DNA from: Phenylobacterium sp. Root1290
GTDB taxonomy: Bacteria > Pseudomonadota > Alphaproteobacteria > Caulobacterales > Caulobacteraceae
Assembly: GCF_001425305.1 (NCBI RefSeq)
Contig: NZ_LMEE01000003.1
Coordinates: 62,001-126,000 of the forward strand
Reading direction: 5' to 3'
DNA: 64,000 nt
Shown: positions 44,068-52,705 of the stretch, piece by piece
Layout of the letters: every line of letters starts with the position of its first letter
How positions within the stretch are numbered: the stretch's first letter is position 1
Program-made: the position numbers and the translations under genes
Notes under the pieces: model-generated
Database searches by the model: none
The model's input: the letters and a program-made list of their open reading frames with translations, nothing else
What the model was told of the DNA's origin: nothing

Positions 44068-45564
44068 ATGGCGGACGCCCCCTCTCCTTCGGCGCCCAAA
44101 AAGCCGCCCACGCGCCGCTTTTTCTGGCCGGGCGGCCTGTCCGCACGTCTGCTGATTCTGACGATTCTGTTCGTGGCCGGCGCCAGCGCCATCGCCTTGC
44201 CGGCGGCTCTTGCGTCGTTCGAAGAGCAGTGGCTGCTGGACCGGGTGCGGGCGGCGGAACTGGCCTCGATGGCGACCGAAGTCGCCCCTGACCAGGTCCT
44301 GAGCGAGAATCTCGCCTCCCAGCTGCGCGAAGTCGCCGGCGTGCAGACGGTCGCCGTGCTCGACAACGACGGCAATCGCTTCCTCAAGGTCCCGGGGCCG
44401 CGGCTGGAAGAGCCGCCCTACCTCGTCGACTTGCGCGACCAGGCGCCGGCGTCCTGGCTGTCGGCCCCGTTCCAGACCCTGTTCGGCGGCGCCGACGGGC
44501 GGATGGTGCGCGTGATCGCCGAGCCGCGCTTCTACAAGGCCCAGTTCATCGAGGTGGTGGCGCCGGACGCCGAGCTGAAGGCCGAGCTGACCGTCTATCT
44601 CTGGCGCCTGCTGGCGATCATGGGTTTCGTCTCGTTTCTGGCAGGCGGGCTGGTTTACCTGTCGCTCAACTACTTCCTGGTCCGGCCGATGCAGCGGATC
44701 ACCCGGTCGATGGAGCGCTTCGCGGCCGACCCCGAAGACGCCATGGCGCACATCGCCCCCTCCGGACGCCGCGACGAGATCGGACGCGCCGAGGTGCAGC
44801 TCGAGCGCATGCAGGAGGAGCTGCGCGCCGCGCTCAGCTCGCGGGCGCGCCTGGCCGCCCTGGGCGAGGCGGTGGCCAAGATCAATCACGACCTGCGCAA
44901 CATGCTGACCAGCGCCCAGATCGCCTCGGAGCGGCTGGCGGCGCTGAAGGATCCGCAGGTGACCCAGGCCATGCCGCGCCTGGAACGGGCCTTGGACCGG
45001 GCGGTGAAACTCGCCAGCGACGTGCTGGCCTACGGCAAGACCGAGGAGGCCGCCCCCGACGCGCGCCCGATGCTGCTGTCGCAGGCGCTGGAGGGCGCCG
45101 AGGAAGAGGCGCGGCTCGCGCCTGATGGCGTGAAGCTGATTTCGCTGGTGGATCCGGCCGACCAGGTGATGGCCGATCCTGACCAGTTGCACCGGATCCT
45201 GGTGAACCTGATGCGCAACGCCCGCCAGGCGATCGAGCAACAGACCGACCGTCAGTCGCCGGGCGCGGTCCAGGTGTCGCTCTTCGACGAGGACGGCGTC
45301 AGCGTCATCCGCCTGGCCGACAACGGCCCCGGCGTGTCGGAGCGGGCCCGTGAGCGGCTGTTCCAGCCCTTCGCCGGATCGACGCGGCCGGGCGGGGCGG
45401 GGCTGGGTCTCGCAATCGCCCACGAACTCGCCCAGGGCCATGGCGGCGACCTGACCCTGGCCGAGACCGGGCCGCAGGGGTCGGTGTTCGAACTGCGCCT
45501 GCCGGGCGCACCGACCCGGGCGCCGACGCCGAAGCGCCGGCGCGCCAGGAACGTCGAAGGCTAG
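44068..45564 (+). CDS. HAMP-domain sensor histidine kinase
   Basis: 498 residues. Membrane helix 1 (about 25-50), periplasmic domain of about 120 residues, helix 2 (about 165-190), HAMP linker (RPMQRITRSMERFAAD), dimerisation helices with the phospho-acceptor His in AVAKINHDLRNML, and a GHKL ATPase domain (N-box NLMRNARQAIE, G1 ADNGPGVS, G2 GAGLGLAIA). ATG 44068 follows GGGGGAG. No response regulator is next to it, so it is an orphan kinase here; the signal is unknown. Confidence 0.9.
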   Translation: MADAPSPSAPKKPPTRRFFWPGGLSARLLILTILFVAGASAIALPAALASFEEQWLLDRVRAAELASMATEVAPDQVLSENLASQLREVAGVQTVAVLDNDGNRFLKVPGPRLEEPPYLVDLRDQAPASWLSAPFQTLFGGADGRMVRVIAEPRFYKAQFIEVVAPDAELKAELTVYLWRLLAIMGFVSFLAGGLVYLSLNYFLVRPMQRITRSMERFAADPEDAMAHIAPSGRRDEIGRAEVQLERMQEELRAALSSRARLAALGEAVAKINHDLRNMLTSAQIASERLAALKDPQVTQAMPRLERALDRAVKLASDVLAYGKTEEAAPDARPMLLSQALEGAEEEARLAPDGVKLISLVDPADQVMADPDQLHRILVNLMRNARQAIEQQTDRQSPGAVQVSLFDEDGVSVIRLADNGPGVSERARERLFQPFAGSTRPGGAGLGLAIAHELAQGHGGDLTLAETGPQGSVFELRLPGAPTRAPTPKRRRARNVEG

Positions 45565-47294
45565 AAGCCCTTCGCGACGCCCTCGCGGCGTTCGTCGGCG
45601 CCGCCCTGCAGGCCCTGCGGGGTCATCATGACGCCGTGCAGGCCCGAGCCTTCGCCGCCGCTGCCCTTGAAGGCCACACCCTTGGCCGCCAGGGCGTCGA
45701 CGACGCCGGGGGCATAGCGGGCCGGCTCGGAGGCGATGTTGTCCCCACGCGCGATCAGGTTGGGCAGGTTGAAGGCGTCCTGAACGCTCAGCTCCCAATC
45801 CAGGATGCCGACCAGGGCCTTGAGATTGTAGGCCAGGATCGAGTTGCCCCCCGGCGAGCCGATGGCCGCCACGAAGCGCCCTTCGCGGTCCAGCACGATG
45901 GTCGGGGCCATGGACGAGCGCGGACGCTTGCCCGGGGCCACGGCATTGGCCGCCTTGGTCCCGTCGGCGTTGGCCGGCGCCCACGAGAAGTCGGTGAGCT
46001 GGTTGTTCAGGAAGAAGCCGCCGACCATGCGGCCGGTGCCGAAGATGCTTTCCACGGTGGTGGTCATCGAGACGACGTTGCCATCAGCGTCGACCACGAC
46101 GAAGTGCGAGGTGCCGCCCGGCTCCTTGGTGGCGTCGGGTGCCAGGGCGCCGGCGCCGCGCGGCGTGCCGGGACCCGGGGCCGGGCCGGCGACGTCTCCG
46201 ATGAGGGTCGCGCGCTTGGCGACGTAGCTGTCTTCCAGCAGGCCCTCGAGCGGGACGGGCGTGAAGTCCGGATCGCCGAAGTAGCGGTCGCGGTCGGCGT
46301 ACATCAGGCGGCTGGCCTGGGCGAACAGGAACCATGCCTGCGGGTCGGTCGGGCCGCGGTCGGCGATGTCGGTGTGCGAGAGGATGCCCAGCGCCTGCAG
46401 AAGGGCCGCGCCGCTGGACGGCGGGTTCGGTACGCAGACGACGTAGACGCGGTAGGGGCGGCAGACGGCGTCGTCGACCTTGGGCTTGTAGGACTTGAGA
46501 TCCGACAGGGTGATCGTGCCGGGCAGCGGGCCTTCATGCACCTTGGCGACGATGGCCTCGGCGATCGAGCCTTCGAGCAGGGCCTTGGGACCCTCGGCGG
46601 CGATCTTGCGCACGGTCTGCGCGTAGGCGGGGTTCTTCAGGACGTCGCCGGCCTGATAGCGCTGGCCGTCGGGTTTGGTGAAATAGGCCTTGGCGTCGGG
46701 AGTCCCCGTCTGCGGGAACGGACCGGCGATCATGCCGGCCAGGCGGGGGCTGACCACGAAGCCGTCGGCGGCCAGGCGCTCGGCGTCGCTGAACAGGTCC
46801 TTCCAGGGCAGCTTTCCGTGCTGGGCCTGCGCCATGGCCAGCATGGCCACCGCGCCGGGCACGCCGGTCGCCTTGCCGCTGGTCACGGCCACTGGGTACG
46901 GCAGCGGCTTGCCCGAGGCGTCCAGGAACATCGTCTCGGTGGCGCCGGCCGGCGCGGTTTCGCGGCCGTTGTAGGCGACCACCTTCTTCGTCCTGGCGTC
47001 GTAGTAGGTCATGAAGGCGCCGCCGCCGACGCCTGAGCTCTGCGGCTCGACCAGGCTCAGCACCGCCTGCACGGCCACCGCCGCATCCACGGCCGAGCCG
47101 CCTTCGCGCAGCACCTTGACGCCGGCCTCGACCGCCAGCGGGTTGGCGGCGGACACCATCGCCTTGAAGCCGGGCGCGCTGGCGACGGGAGCCGCCGACG
47201 CGGGCGCGGAGGGCGGAGCCTCCTTTGTCGCGGTGGCGCAGGCGGCGAGGGCCAAGGCAATGGGAAGGGCGGCGAAACGCTGGAGCTGAAGCAC
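45561..47294 (-). CDS. ggt: Gamma-glutamyltransferase
   Basis: 577 residues, N-terminal nucleophile hydrolase precursor. The nucleophile Thr opens the small subunit at TSHFVVVDADGNVVSMTTT, where the chain self-cleaves; PSSGAALLQALGIL and the C-terminal GSPGGNSI are further signatures. It transfers or hydrolyses the gamma-glutamyl group of glutathione in the periplasm. GTG 47294 gives a lipoprotein-type signal with lipobox ALAAC. Convergent with the histidine kinase; the two stops share CTAG. Confidence 0.92.
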   Translation of the reverse strand: MLQLQRFAALPIALALAACATATKEAPPSAPASAAPVASAPGFKAMVSAANPLAVEAGVKVLREGGSAVDAAVAVQAVLSLVEPQSSGVGGGAFMTYYDARTKKVVAYNGRETAPAGATETMFLDASGKPLPYPVAVTSGKATGVPGAVAMLAMAQAQHGKLPWKDLFSDAERLAADGFVVSPRLAGMIAGPFPQTGTPDAKAYFTKPDGQRYQAGDVLKNPAYAQTVRKIAAEGPKALLEGSIAEAIVAKVHEGPLPGTITLSDLKSYKPKVDDAVCRPYRVYVVCVPNPPSSGAALLQALGILSHTDIADRGPTDPQAWFLFAQASRLMYADRDRYFGDPDFTPVPLEGLLEDSYVAKRATLIGDVAGPAPGPGTPRGAGALAPDATKEPGGTSHFVVVDADGNVVSMTTTVESIFGTGRMVGGFFLNNQLTDFSWAPANADGTKAANAVAPGKRPRSSMAPTIVLDREGRFVAAIGSPGGNSILAYNLKALVGILDWELSVQDAFNLPNLIARGDNIASEPARYAPGVVDALAAKGVAFKGSGGEGSGLHGVMMTPQGLQGGADERREGVAKGF

Positions 47295-47377
47295 GTAGAA
47301 CCCGTCGGAGGCGGAGGGGAGGAGAGCGCCACCATAGCCATCCACGCGTGGACAACAAATGCGCGGGCGTGCTTTCG

Positions 47378-48415
47378 ATGCCGATTATGAACCAGAACCT
47401 TCTCGCGGCGCCCGGAGCCCGCAATCTGATCACCGACGTCCCCGGTCTGAGGGTCGGCCAGGCGAGCGACCCGACCGCGCGCACCGGGGTCAGCGTCATC
47501 CTGCCCGACGATCGCGCGGTGGCTGGCTGTGACGTGCGCGGCGGTGGTCCCGGCACGCGCGAGACCGACGCGCTGGCGCCTGAAAACCTGGTCGATGCGG
47601 TGGACGCGATCGTGCTGTCGGGCGGCTCGGTCTACGGGCTGGCCGCCGCCGACGGCGTGGTCGCCTGGCTGGGGGCGCAGGGGCGCGGCTACGGGCTGGT
47701 CAGCGCCGGCGGCGTGCCCCGTTCGCCCGTCGTGCCCTCGGCGATCCTCTATGACCTCGCCAATGGGGGCGACAAGGCCTGGGGCGAGGATCCGCCCTAT
47801 CGCCGGCTGGGCCGCGAGGCGGTTGTCGCCGCCGGCCTCGGCTTCGAACTCGGGACCGCCGGCGCTGGCCACGGCGCCATGGCGGGCGGACTGAAGGGCG
47901 GGACCGGCTCGGCCTCGATCGTCAGCGCCGATGGGATCACCGTCGGGGCCCTGGTCTGCGTCAACTCGTTCGGCTCGGTGGTCGCGCCTGGCGGGCGGAC
48001 CTTCTGGGCGGCGCCCTACGAACTGGACGGCGAGTTCGGCGGGCTGGGCTCGGCCGGCCTGCGCGCCGGCCCGGACGAGTGGGGCCTGGCCAAGTCCGAC
48101 CCCAAGGCGCGGATGAACACCACCATCGCCTGCGTCGCCACCGACATCGCCCTGACCCCGGCCCAGGCCAAGCGGGTGGCGATCATGGCGCAGGACGGGC
48201 TGGCGCGAGCGATCCGCCCGGTTCATGCGCCGTTCGACGGGGACGTGGTCTTCGCGCTCTCCACCGCGCGCCAGGCGATGCCGGCGCCGGCCGACTATAC
48301 GGTGGCCCGGATCGGGGCGTTGGCGGCTGACGTGCTGGCCCGCGCGACCGCTCGCGGCGTGCATGCCGCCGCCCCCTGGAACGGCGTGCGCGGCTGGCGC
48401 GATCTGCCCGGCTGA
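47378..48415 (+). CDS. P1 family peptidase (DmpA/BapA-like aminopeptidase)
   Basis: 345 residues. Self-processing beta-aminopeptidase fold; LSGGSVYGLAAADGVVAWL and MAGGLKGGTGSAS are typical, and the cleavage and nucleophile region is MNTTIACVATDIAL. Family members remove N-terminal residues from peptides or amides, some with unusual beta-amino acids. ATG 47378 is used; ATG 47387 is also possible. Divergent from ggt. Confidence 0.87.
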   Translation: MPIMNQNLLAAPGARNLITDVPGLRVGQASDPTARTGVSVILPDDRAVAGCDVRGGGPGTRETDALAPENLVDAVDAIVLSGGSVYGLAAADGVVAWLGAQGRGYGLVSAGGVPRSPVVPSAILYDLANGGDKAWGEDPPYRRLGREAVVAAGLGFELGTAGAGHGAMAGGLKGGTGSASIVSADGITVGALVCVNSFGSVVAPGGRTFWAAPYELDGEFGGLGSAGLRAGPDEWGLAKSDPKARMNTTIACVATDIALTPAQAKRVAIMAQDGLARAIRPVHAPFDGDVVFALSTARQAMPAPADYTVARIGALAADVLARATARGVHAAAPWNGVRGWRDLPG

Positions 48416-48529
48416 CGCCTTGGTCGGTTTCGTCGCGAGTTTGGGACCGTTCGGCGATTTGGAGAACGCTGCAGCTGCGCATACAGTTTAGAGACCCGCG
48501 TTCTTAGAGTTCTGAATGGAGACAGGCCC

Positions 48530-49792
48530 ATGCAGTGGGTGAGAACGACGGCCCTGGTGGCCGGCGCAGGTCTTTTGGCCGGCGGCGCGGAAGCGCAGAC
48601 CAAGCAACAGGTGACCGGTCCGGTCGCCACCTACTGGATGAGCGCGCAGACACAGACCGGTTTCGGCGCCATGGGCGGCGGAGGCGGCGGACCGTCCATG
48701 GGCGCCATGATGGGCGCGATGATGGGCGGGGGCGGATCGAACGTCTCCAAGACGCTGAACCTGCAACTTGGGACCTCGCGCACGCCCACCGGCGAGCCGA
48801 CCGCCGAACACCTGCCGCCGGCAGCGCTGCGCGCCGGCCAGAGCCTGCCCCTGGTGACGCCCCGCCGCACGCCGGAGAAGCCGGAAGCCTATCACCTGCC
48901 TGAGAACTACAAGCCCAAGGGCAAGATGCTGATCTATTGGGGCTGCGGCGAGCACGCCAAGGCCGGGCAGCCGATCGTGATCGACTTCGCCAAGGTCGCC
49001 GCCGGCCAGATGCCTCCCGGACTGGCGGCGCTGTCGGCGCAGTTCGGCACGTCGATGAAGCCGCCCTCGCCCTCGCGAAACACGACCTATGGCGAGTGGC
49101 CGAACGAGAAGACCCGCACTTCGGTCCCTGGCGCGGGCTCCCTGGTCGGCGATCACCTGATCCGCGGCACCTATACCCCGGAGATCAAGTTCGCCCTGGC
49201 CGCGCAGCAGGACTTCCTGGGGCCGCTGAACCTCACCAAGAACCTGGTCAACGCCAGCGGCTCGGGCCAGATCGCCTGGAATGCGGTCAGCAACGCCGAG
49301 GGCTATCTGGCCACCGCCGTCGGCGCCAGCAGCGACGAAACCGTGGTCATGTGGTCTTCCAGCGAGGTGCAGGCCTCCGGCTTCGCGATGCCGGACTATC
49401 TCAACTCGGCGGATATCCAGCGGCTGGTGGCGTCCAAGGCGCTGATGGCCCCGACCACCACCACCTGCACCATCCCGGTCGAGTTCACCAAGGCCGCGCC
49501 GCAGGCGATGGTCCAGCTGGCGGCCTATGGCGGCGAAACCAACATCTCCTATCCGCCGAGGCCGTCGGATCCGAAGGTCGCCTGGAACATCGATTGGACC
49601 TTGAAGGTCCGGTACAAGTCGCTGACCGGCGGGATGCTGGGCATGGAGATGCCGGGCATGGGCGGCGATGACGATGGCGACGCACGACGCGGCGACGCGC
49701 AAGGCGGCCAGCAGGGCAAGTCTCCCTTCGGCGTGCCGGGCGTTGGCGGGGCGATTCTGAAAGGGCTTGGCGGCCGTCTGCCAGGGCTCTGA
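48530..49792 (+). CDS. Secreted protein of unknown function
   Basis: 420 residues. A signal sequence (1-22, ending GGAEA) is followed by a Gly/Met-rich region (GAMGGGGGGPSMGAMMGAM), then a globular part of about 300 residues with KMLIYWGCGEHAKAGQP and NAEGYLATAVGA, and a Gly-rich acidic tail. It resembles uncharacterised exported proteins seen in Caulobacterales. The single-gene transcript ends at a strong hairpin. No function can be stated. Confidence 0.72.
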   Translation: MQWVRTTALVAGAGLLAGGAEAQTKQQVTGPVATYWMSAQTQTGFGAMGGGGGGPSMGAMMGAMMGGGGSNVSKTLNLQLGTSRTPTGEPTAEHLPPAALRAGQSLPLVTPRRTPEKPEAYHLPENYKPKGKMLIYWGCGEHAKAGQPIVIDFAKVAAGQMPPGLAALSAQFGTSMKPPSPSRNTTYGEWPNEKTRTSVPGAGSLVGDHLIRGTYTPEIKFALAAQQDFLGPLNLTKNLVNASGSGQIAWNAVSNAEGYLATAVGASSDETVVMWSSSEVQASGFAMPDYLNSADIQRLVASKALMAPTTTTCTIPVEFTKAAPQAMVQLAAYGGETNISYPPRPSDPKVAWNIDWTLKVRYKSLTGGMLGMEMPGMGGDDDGDARRGDAQGGQQGKSPFGVPGVGGAILKGLGGRLPGL

Positions 49793-49803
49793 AAAGAAAA
49801 TCG

Positions 49804-49833
49804 GCCGGGGCGAAATTTTCACCTCGCCCCGGC
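49804..49833 (+). terminator. Hairpin terminator after the secreted-protein gene
   Basis: Perfect 10-bp stem GCCGGGGCGA (49804-49813) / TCGCCCCGGC (49824-49833) with a ten-base loop, starting 11 bp after the stop codon. The T-run after it is short (TTG), so termination may be Rho-assisted. Confidence 0.65.
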
Positions 49834-49887
49834 TTGCCAACCGGAGCCTCCCCGACTAGGTTCCGCGCCTTCGCCGAAAGGCACTGC

Positions 49888-49964
49888 GCGCCCGTAGCTC
49901 AGCTGGATAGAGCATCAGACTACGAATCTGAGGGTCGGACGTTCGAATCGTTCCGGGCGCGCCA
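49888..49964 (+). tRNA. tRNA-Arg(ACG), island integration site
   Basis: 77 nt folding as a full cloverleaf. Acceptor 5' GCGCCCG pairs with 3' CGGGCGC, followed by G and an encoded CCA (49962-49964). Anticodon stem TCAGA/TCTGA, loop CTACGAA with anticodon ACG at 49922-49924; T-loop TTCGAAT with T-stem GGACG/CGTTC. The 3' half is the usual attachment target of tyrosine integrases, and an integrase gene starts its stop codon 28 bp away, facing the tRNA. Confidence 0.95.
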
Positions 49965-49991
49965 TTTCTTCCCCTTGAATACATTGGGGTT

Positions 49992-51110
49992 TCAGCCTTT
50001 TTGGTTGGTGCTGAACCGTGCGCTTTGAGCGCCGGTTTGCAGCTGGTTTGCAAATTCTGTTGCCTTGGCGTTCTCGAACTGGGCGATCGCCTGGTTCGCG
50101 AGGTGGCGAGTCGGCGACAGGTAGACCTCCAGGATCCGGGTCGCCGTCGCCAACGAGTGCTGAGTGATCGCCACGATCTGAGCGACGCTGCAGCCCGCTT
50201 CCGCGAGCATGGTCACCGCGGTGCCCCGCAGATCGTGAAAGTGGAGCGGCGAGCCCTCAAGACCAGCGAGCGTCATGGCGCTGTCCCACTGATGACCGAA
50301 ATAGCGGGCTGTGAAGGGCCTTCCCTCCTTTGTGGTCAAGATGACCGCGGACTGCCGCTCAATGCCGTCCAGCATCGTGCGGAGGGCCTTCGTGCAGGGA
50401 ATGGTGACCAGCGGAGCCTTCTGGCCGCCGCGTTGGTTCTTGCCGATGCGCAGGGTGAGGTTGGCGCCGTCATAGTTGCTCCAGCAGAGCTTTCGGATGT
50501 CGCCCTGCCGTAGGCCGGTGTGCAGGGCCAGGATCAGCGCGCGCTGCATCGCCAGCGGCGCTGCGCTCATGAACGCCTCGATGTCCGCCGGCAGCCAGAT
50601 GATGTCCGATCTGTTCGATCGATAGAGGCGCTTGAAGCCCTTCAGGTGATTGGTGTCGATCCGCCCATTGTCCACCGCCCAACTGAGCATGGCGGAGATA
50701 ACCGACAGCCTGTAGTCGGCCTCACGCGCGCCCGACGCCGTGGCCACGGCGGCTCGCCAAGCCAGCAGCGGCGCCTTCACCTTCGGATTGTTCAGCGCCG
50801 TGATCGGCAGGTCGCCGAACTCGGCCTCGGCGAAGGTCAACTTGCGCAGGTACTCCTTGCGGGTGCTATCGGCGAGCTGGGTCTTGAACTCGGGCGACAT
50901 GGTGTAGTCGCGGATCAGGCTGGCGAACACGCCGGTGGAGTGGCGCTCTCGGACCAACTGCTCGGCGCGAGCATAGGACGCGACGAACTCAGCCGAGCCA
51001 GGTTCACCCTCCAGGCGCGCGCCGGTTTCGCGGTGATAGTAGTAGCGAGCGATGCGGCCGTCGCTGAGCCGCTTCTTGACAGTGTTGATACCCCTAAGCG
51101 CGACGCGCAT
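49992..51110 (-). CDS. Tyrosine recombinase / phage-type integrase
   Basis: 372 residues. The catalytic domain has Arg in ALHTGLRQGDIRKL, His-x-x-Arg in HFHDLRGTAVTML, the second His in ITQHSLATATR and the nucleophile Tyr in LEVYLSP. The N-terminal 160 residues are a core-binding domain (YYYHRETGARLEGE, then RDYTMSPEFKTQLADSTRK). It lies tail-to-tail against tRNA-Arg and overlaps the AlpA-like gene by 17 bases, so it is the recombinase that moved this island. No internal damage is seen, so the island may still be mobile. Confidence 0.93.
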   Translation of the reverse strand: MRVALRGINTVKKRLSDGRIARYYYHRETGARLEGEPGSAEFVASYARAEQLVRERHSTGVFASLIRDYTMSPEFKTQLADSTRKEYLRKLTFAEAEFGDLPITALNNPKVKAPLLAWRAAVATASGAREADYRLSVISAMLSWAVDNGRIDTNHLKGFKRLYRSNRSDIIWLPADIEAFMSAAPLAMQRALILALHTGLRQGDIRKLCWSNYDGANLTLRIGKNQRGGQKAPLVTIPCTKALRTMLDGIERQSAVILTTKEGRPFTARYFGHQWDSAMTLAGLEGSPLHFHDLRGTAVTMLAEAGCSVAQIVAITQHSLATATRILEVYLSPTRHLANQAIAQFENAKATEFANQLQTGAQSARFSTNQKG

Positions 51111-51363
51111 TGCGCTTTCTCTCCCATGTACTCAATGGGTCTGCGACCTCGGCCTTAGTTAGAATGCCGCTTAGCCGGTCCATGGCCTGTTCAAGAAGAA
51201 CTCGATCAATCCGTCCCCCGGGTAAGGTCGGATTTGGATAATCGCCTCGCGCTCTGGCGGTGGCGAAGGTGCCTTCGCTCAAGCCCGCGAGGGCGGCGGC
51301 CTGGGAAATGGTTAGGCCCCGGGGTGCCAAAGTGGCAGGCAGTTGTGCCCGTGTTCCTCTCAT
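51094..51363 (-). CDS. AlpA-like helix-turn-helix excisionase
   Basis: 89 residues with a MerR/AlpA-type HTH (GLTISQAAALAGLSEGTFAT) followed by GDYPNPTLPGGRIDRVLLEQ, the pattern by which AlpA proteins guide excision. It overlaps the integrase start by 17 bases and the end of the upstream reading frame by 158 bases. ATG at 51361-51363 has no clear ribosome site; an internal start is possible. Likely recombination directionality factor of the island. Confidence 0.75.
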   Translation of the reverse strand: MRGTRAQLPATLAPRGLTISQAAALAGLSEGTFATARARGDYPNPTLPGGRIDRVLLEQAMDRLSGILTKAEVADPLSTWERKRNARRA

Positions 51364-52024
51364 GCGGGCTTAAATTGCGCAAGCAGGAAACGATTGAGGA
51401 GACTACGTCTTCTTGAATAAGAATAGAGGATCTCTTTCCACTTCCCTTCTTTGGCGCAGGATTCGTCTGTGATGTGAAGTAAAGCTCTATGATGCGCCAG
51501 AAACTAAATCGGACGAATAGTGTGGAGCGCCAAGTATTTTGTTCTCGGACCACTTCGATTTCGATTCCGCGGGGCAGAAAATTTTCAGGCTCTTCCGAGC
51601 GGAATATACCCCCCGGTGGTCGGACATTGGGGCGAGGTCTATCCGCATCAGGTTCTAGTCGGTAGCGGTCCAGCAAGGTTGTCAGGCAAGCACTTAAGTC
51701 GTCGCCTGCGCCAATGCCCATAATGCCGCGGAGTTCGTCGGTGTGAGGATAGCCTACCGGCTGTACGATCCGGGCCTGAGGCTCAAGCATAAGCTTGGCG
51801 ACCTCTTGCACCGATTGAGCGGCCTTCGTGTTCTCGCCCGGTGAAGCAACTCCAAGAAGCAGGCTTGCGGCGTCGGCGCTGGTCATGTGCGCGGCGCTGC
51901 GGCCTCTACCTCCAGTCTTAATTAAATTTCGCTCCCGAAGCGCGCGGGCAATCACTGCCACGCTAGCTTCCGAATCTCCGCCCGAGATTGAGAGCACGCG
52001 AACTAGATCTGACAGCTTAGCCAT
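51206..52024 (-). CDS. Island-encoded protein, possible phage regulator
   Basis: 272 residues, ATG at 52022-52024. The N-terminal 60 residues look like a winged helix (MAKLSDLVRVLSISG, ASVAVIARALRERNLIKTGG, AAHMTSADAASLLLGV). The centre is mixed. The last 52 residues lie over the excisionase frame and are Arg-rich, so the true end may be earlier or frame-shifted. I do not recognise the family. A CCATCTG-N9-CAGATGG inverted repeat lies four bases before its start. Lower G+C and codon use differ from the chromosome. Confidence 0.55.
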   Translation of the reverse strand: MAKLSDLVRVLSISGGDSEASVAVIARALRERNLIKTGGRGRSAAHMTSADAASLLLGVASPGENTKAAQSVQEVAKLMLEPQARIVQPVGYPHTDELRGIMGIGAGDDLSACLTTLLDRYRLEPDADRPRPNVRPPGGIFRSEEPENFLPRGIEIEVVREQNTWRSTLFVRFSFWRIIELYFTSQTNPAPKKGSGKRSSILIQEDVVSSIVSCLRNLSPHERNTGTTACHFGTPGPNHFPGRRPRGLERRHLRHRQSARRLSKSDLTRGTD

Positions 52025-52027
52025 TTT

Positions 52028-52050
52028 CCATCTGTATTTAGCTCAGATGG
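52028..52050. promoter_or_regulatory. Inverted repeat abutting the island regulator start
   Basis: CCATCTG (52028-52034) and CAGATGG (52044-52050) flank a nine-base AT-rich spacer. On the minus strand the second arm includes the GATGGA that serves as ribosome site for the 52024 start. It may be an operator for autoregulation or a hairpin that hides the ribosome site. Confidence 0.5.
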
Positions 52051-52552
52051 GTGGCGTCAACCCATTTGCGTAAAACTCCGTTGGAGCCTAAGGCAACGAT
52101 TGCGCCGCGCGTCGGGGTCCGAAGGCGAATCATCTGGCTTCAAGGTTGCGCGATCTGGCTTGTGCGTGAGATGCCGCGACGACACCAGGCTGCGCTAGCG
52201 TGCTAGATGCCCTCTCCACACTAACGCTCGAAATGGCCTGAAAGACCGGGCGCGGCGGTGTAGAGGCGACATCGTCGACCTGCGCTGGCTAGCTAGCCGC
52301 CAATCCAACTTGAAGCGGGTCCGCTCTCGAGTAACAAAGATTGCGCCCGCCGCTGAGCGTCAAGCGAGGACTCATGCGCCGTATGCAATAAGCCGCTGAC
52401 TGCCGGCCGCTTCTTTGCAACGATCCAAGTTACAATCTGGAGACTATCGCCAAAGCGCGGTCGTGTTTAACGCCTGCGCGGCGCGTAGCTCGGCCCATCT
52501 GCCGTCGAGCTCAAAGTCATCGGCTGCATCGCTCAAGCGAATGCGCAAATTC
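52051..52552. other. Island stretch without recognisable gene, with a stray coding fragment
   Basis: No full gene is visible. At 52444-52550 the minus strand reads a protein-like fragment (RIRLSDAADDFELDGRWAEL ending in ALNTTALWR) with a stop at 52444. It lies in a different frame from the small membrane protein just upstream and may be its continuation after a frameshift. The rest (52051-52440) has short frames only. Confidence 0.4.
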
Positions 52553-52705
52553 CTAGTCGGAGGGGAGAGCGGGAGAGCGCTTTCGTACTGCTCGTCGTTC
52601 CTCATCCCGCCGAGCCAGCTCCACGAGCCCATAATACAAGGCGATTGGAACTAACGCGGCGCTCGACACGAGGGCGAAGTTCTTTGCAAGCTCAATCATG
52701 GTCAT
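52553..52705 (-). CDS. Small single-helix membrane protein, perhaps truncated by frameshift
   Basis: 50 residues beginning at ATG 52705 (or 52699). One hydrophobic helix (FALVSSAALVPIALYYGLV) followed by a strongly charged segment (ELARRDEERRAVRKR), which is a believable membrane-anchor design. The ribosome site is weak. A shift of frame near 52580 would join it to the fragment ending at 52444, giving about 85 residues. Family unknown; it could be a relic of the island or a small toxin-like protein. Confidence 0.35.
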   Translation of the reverse strand: MTMIELAKNFALVSSAALVPIALYYGLVELARRDEERRAVRKRSPALPSD

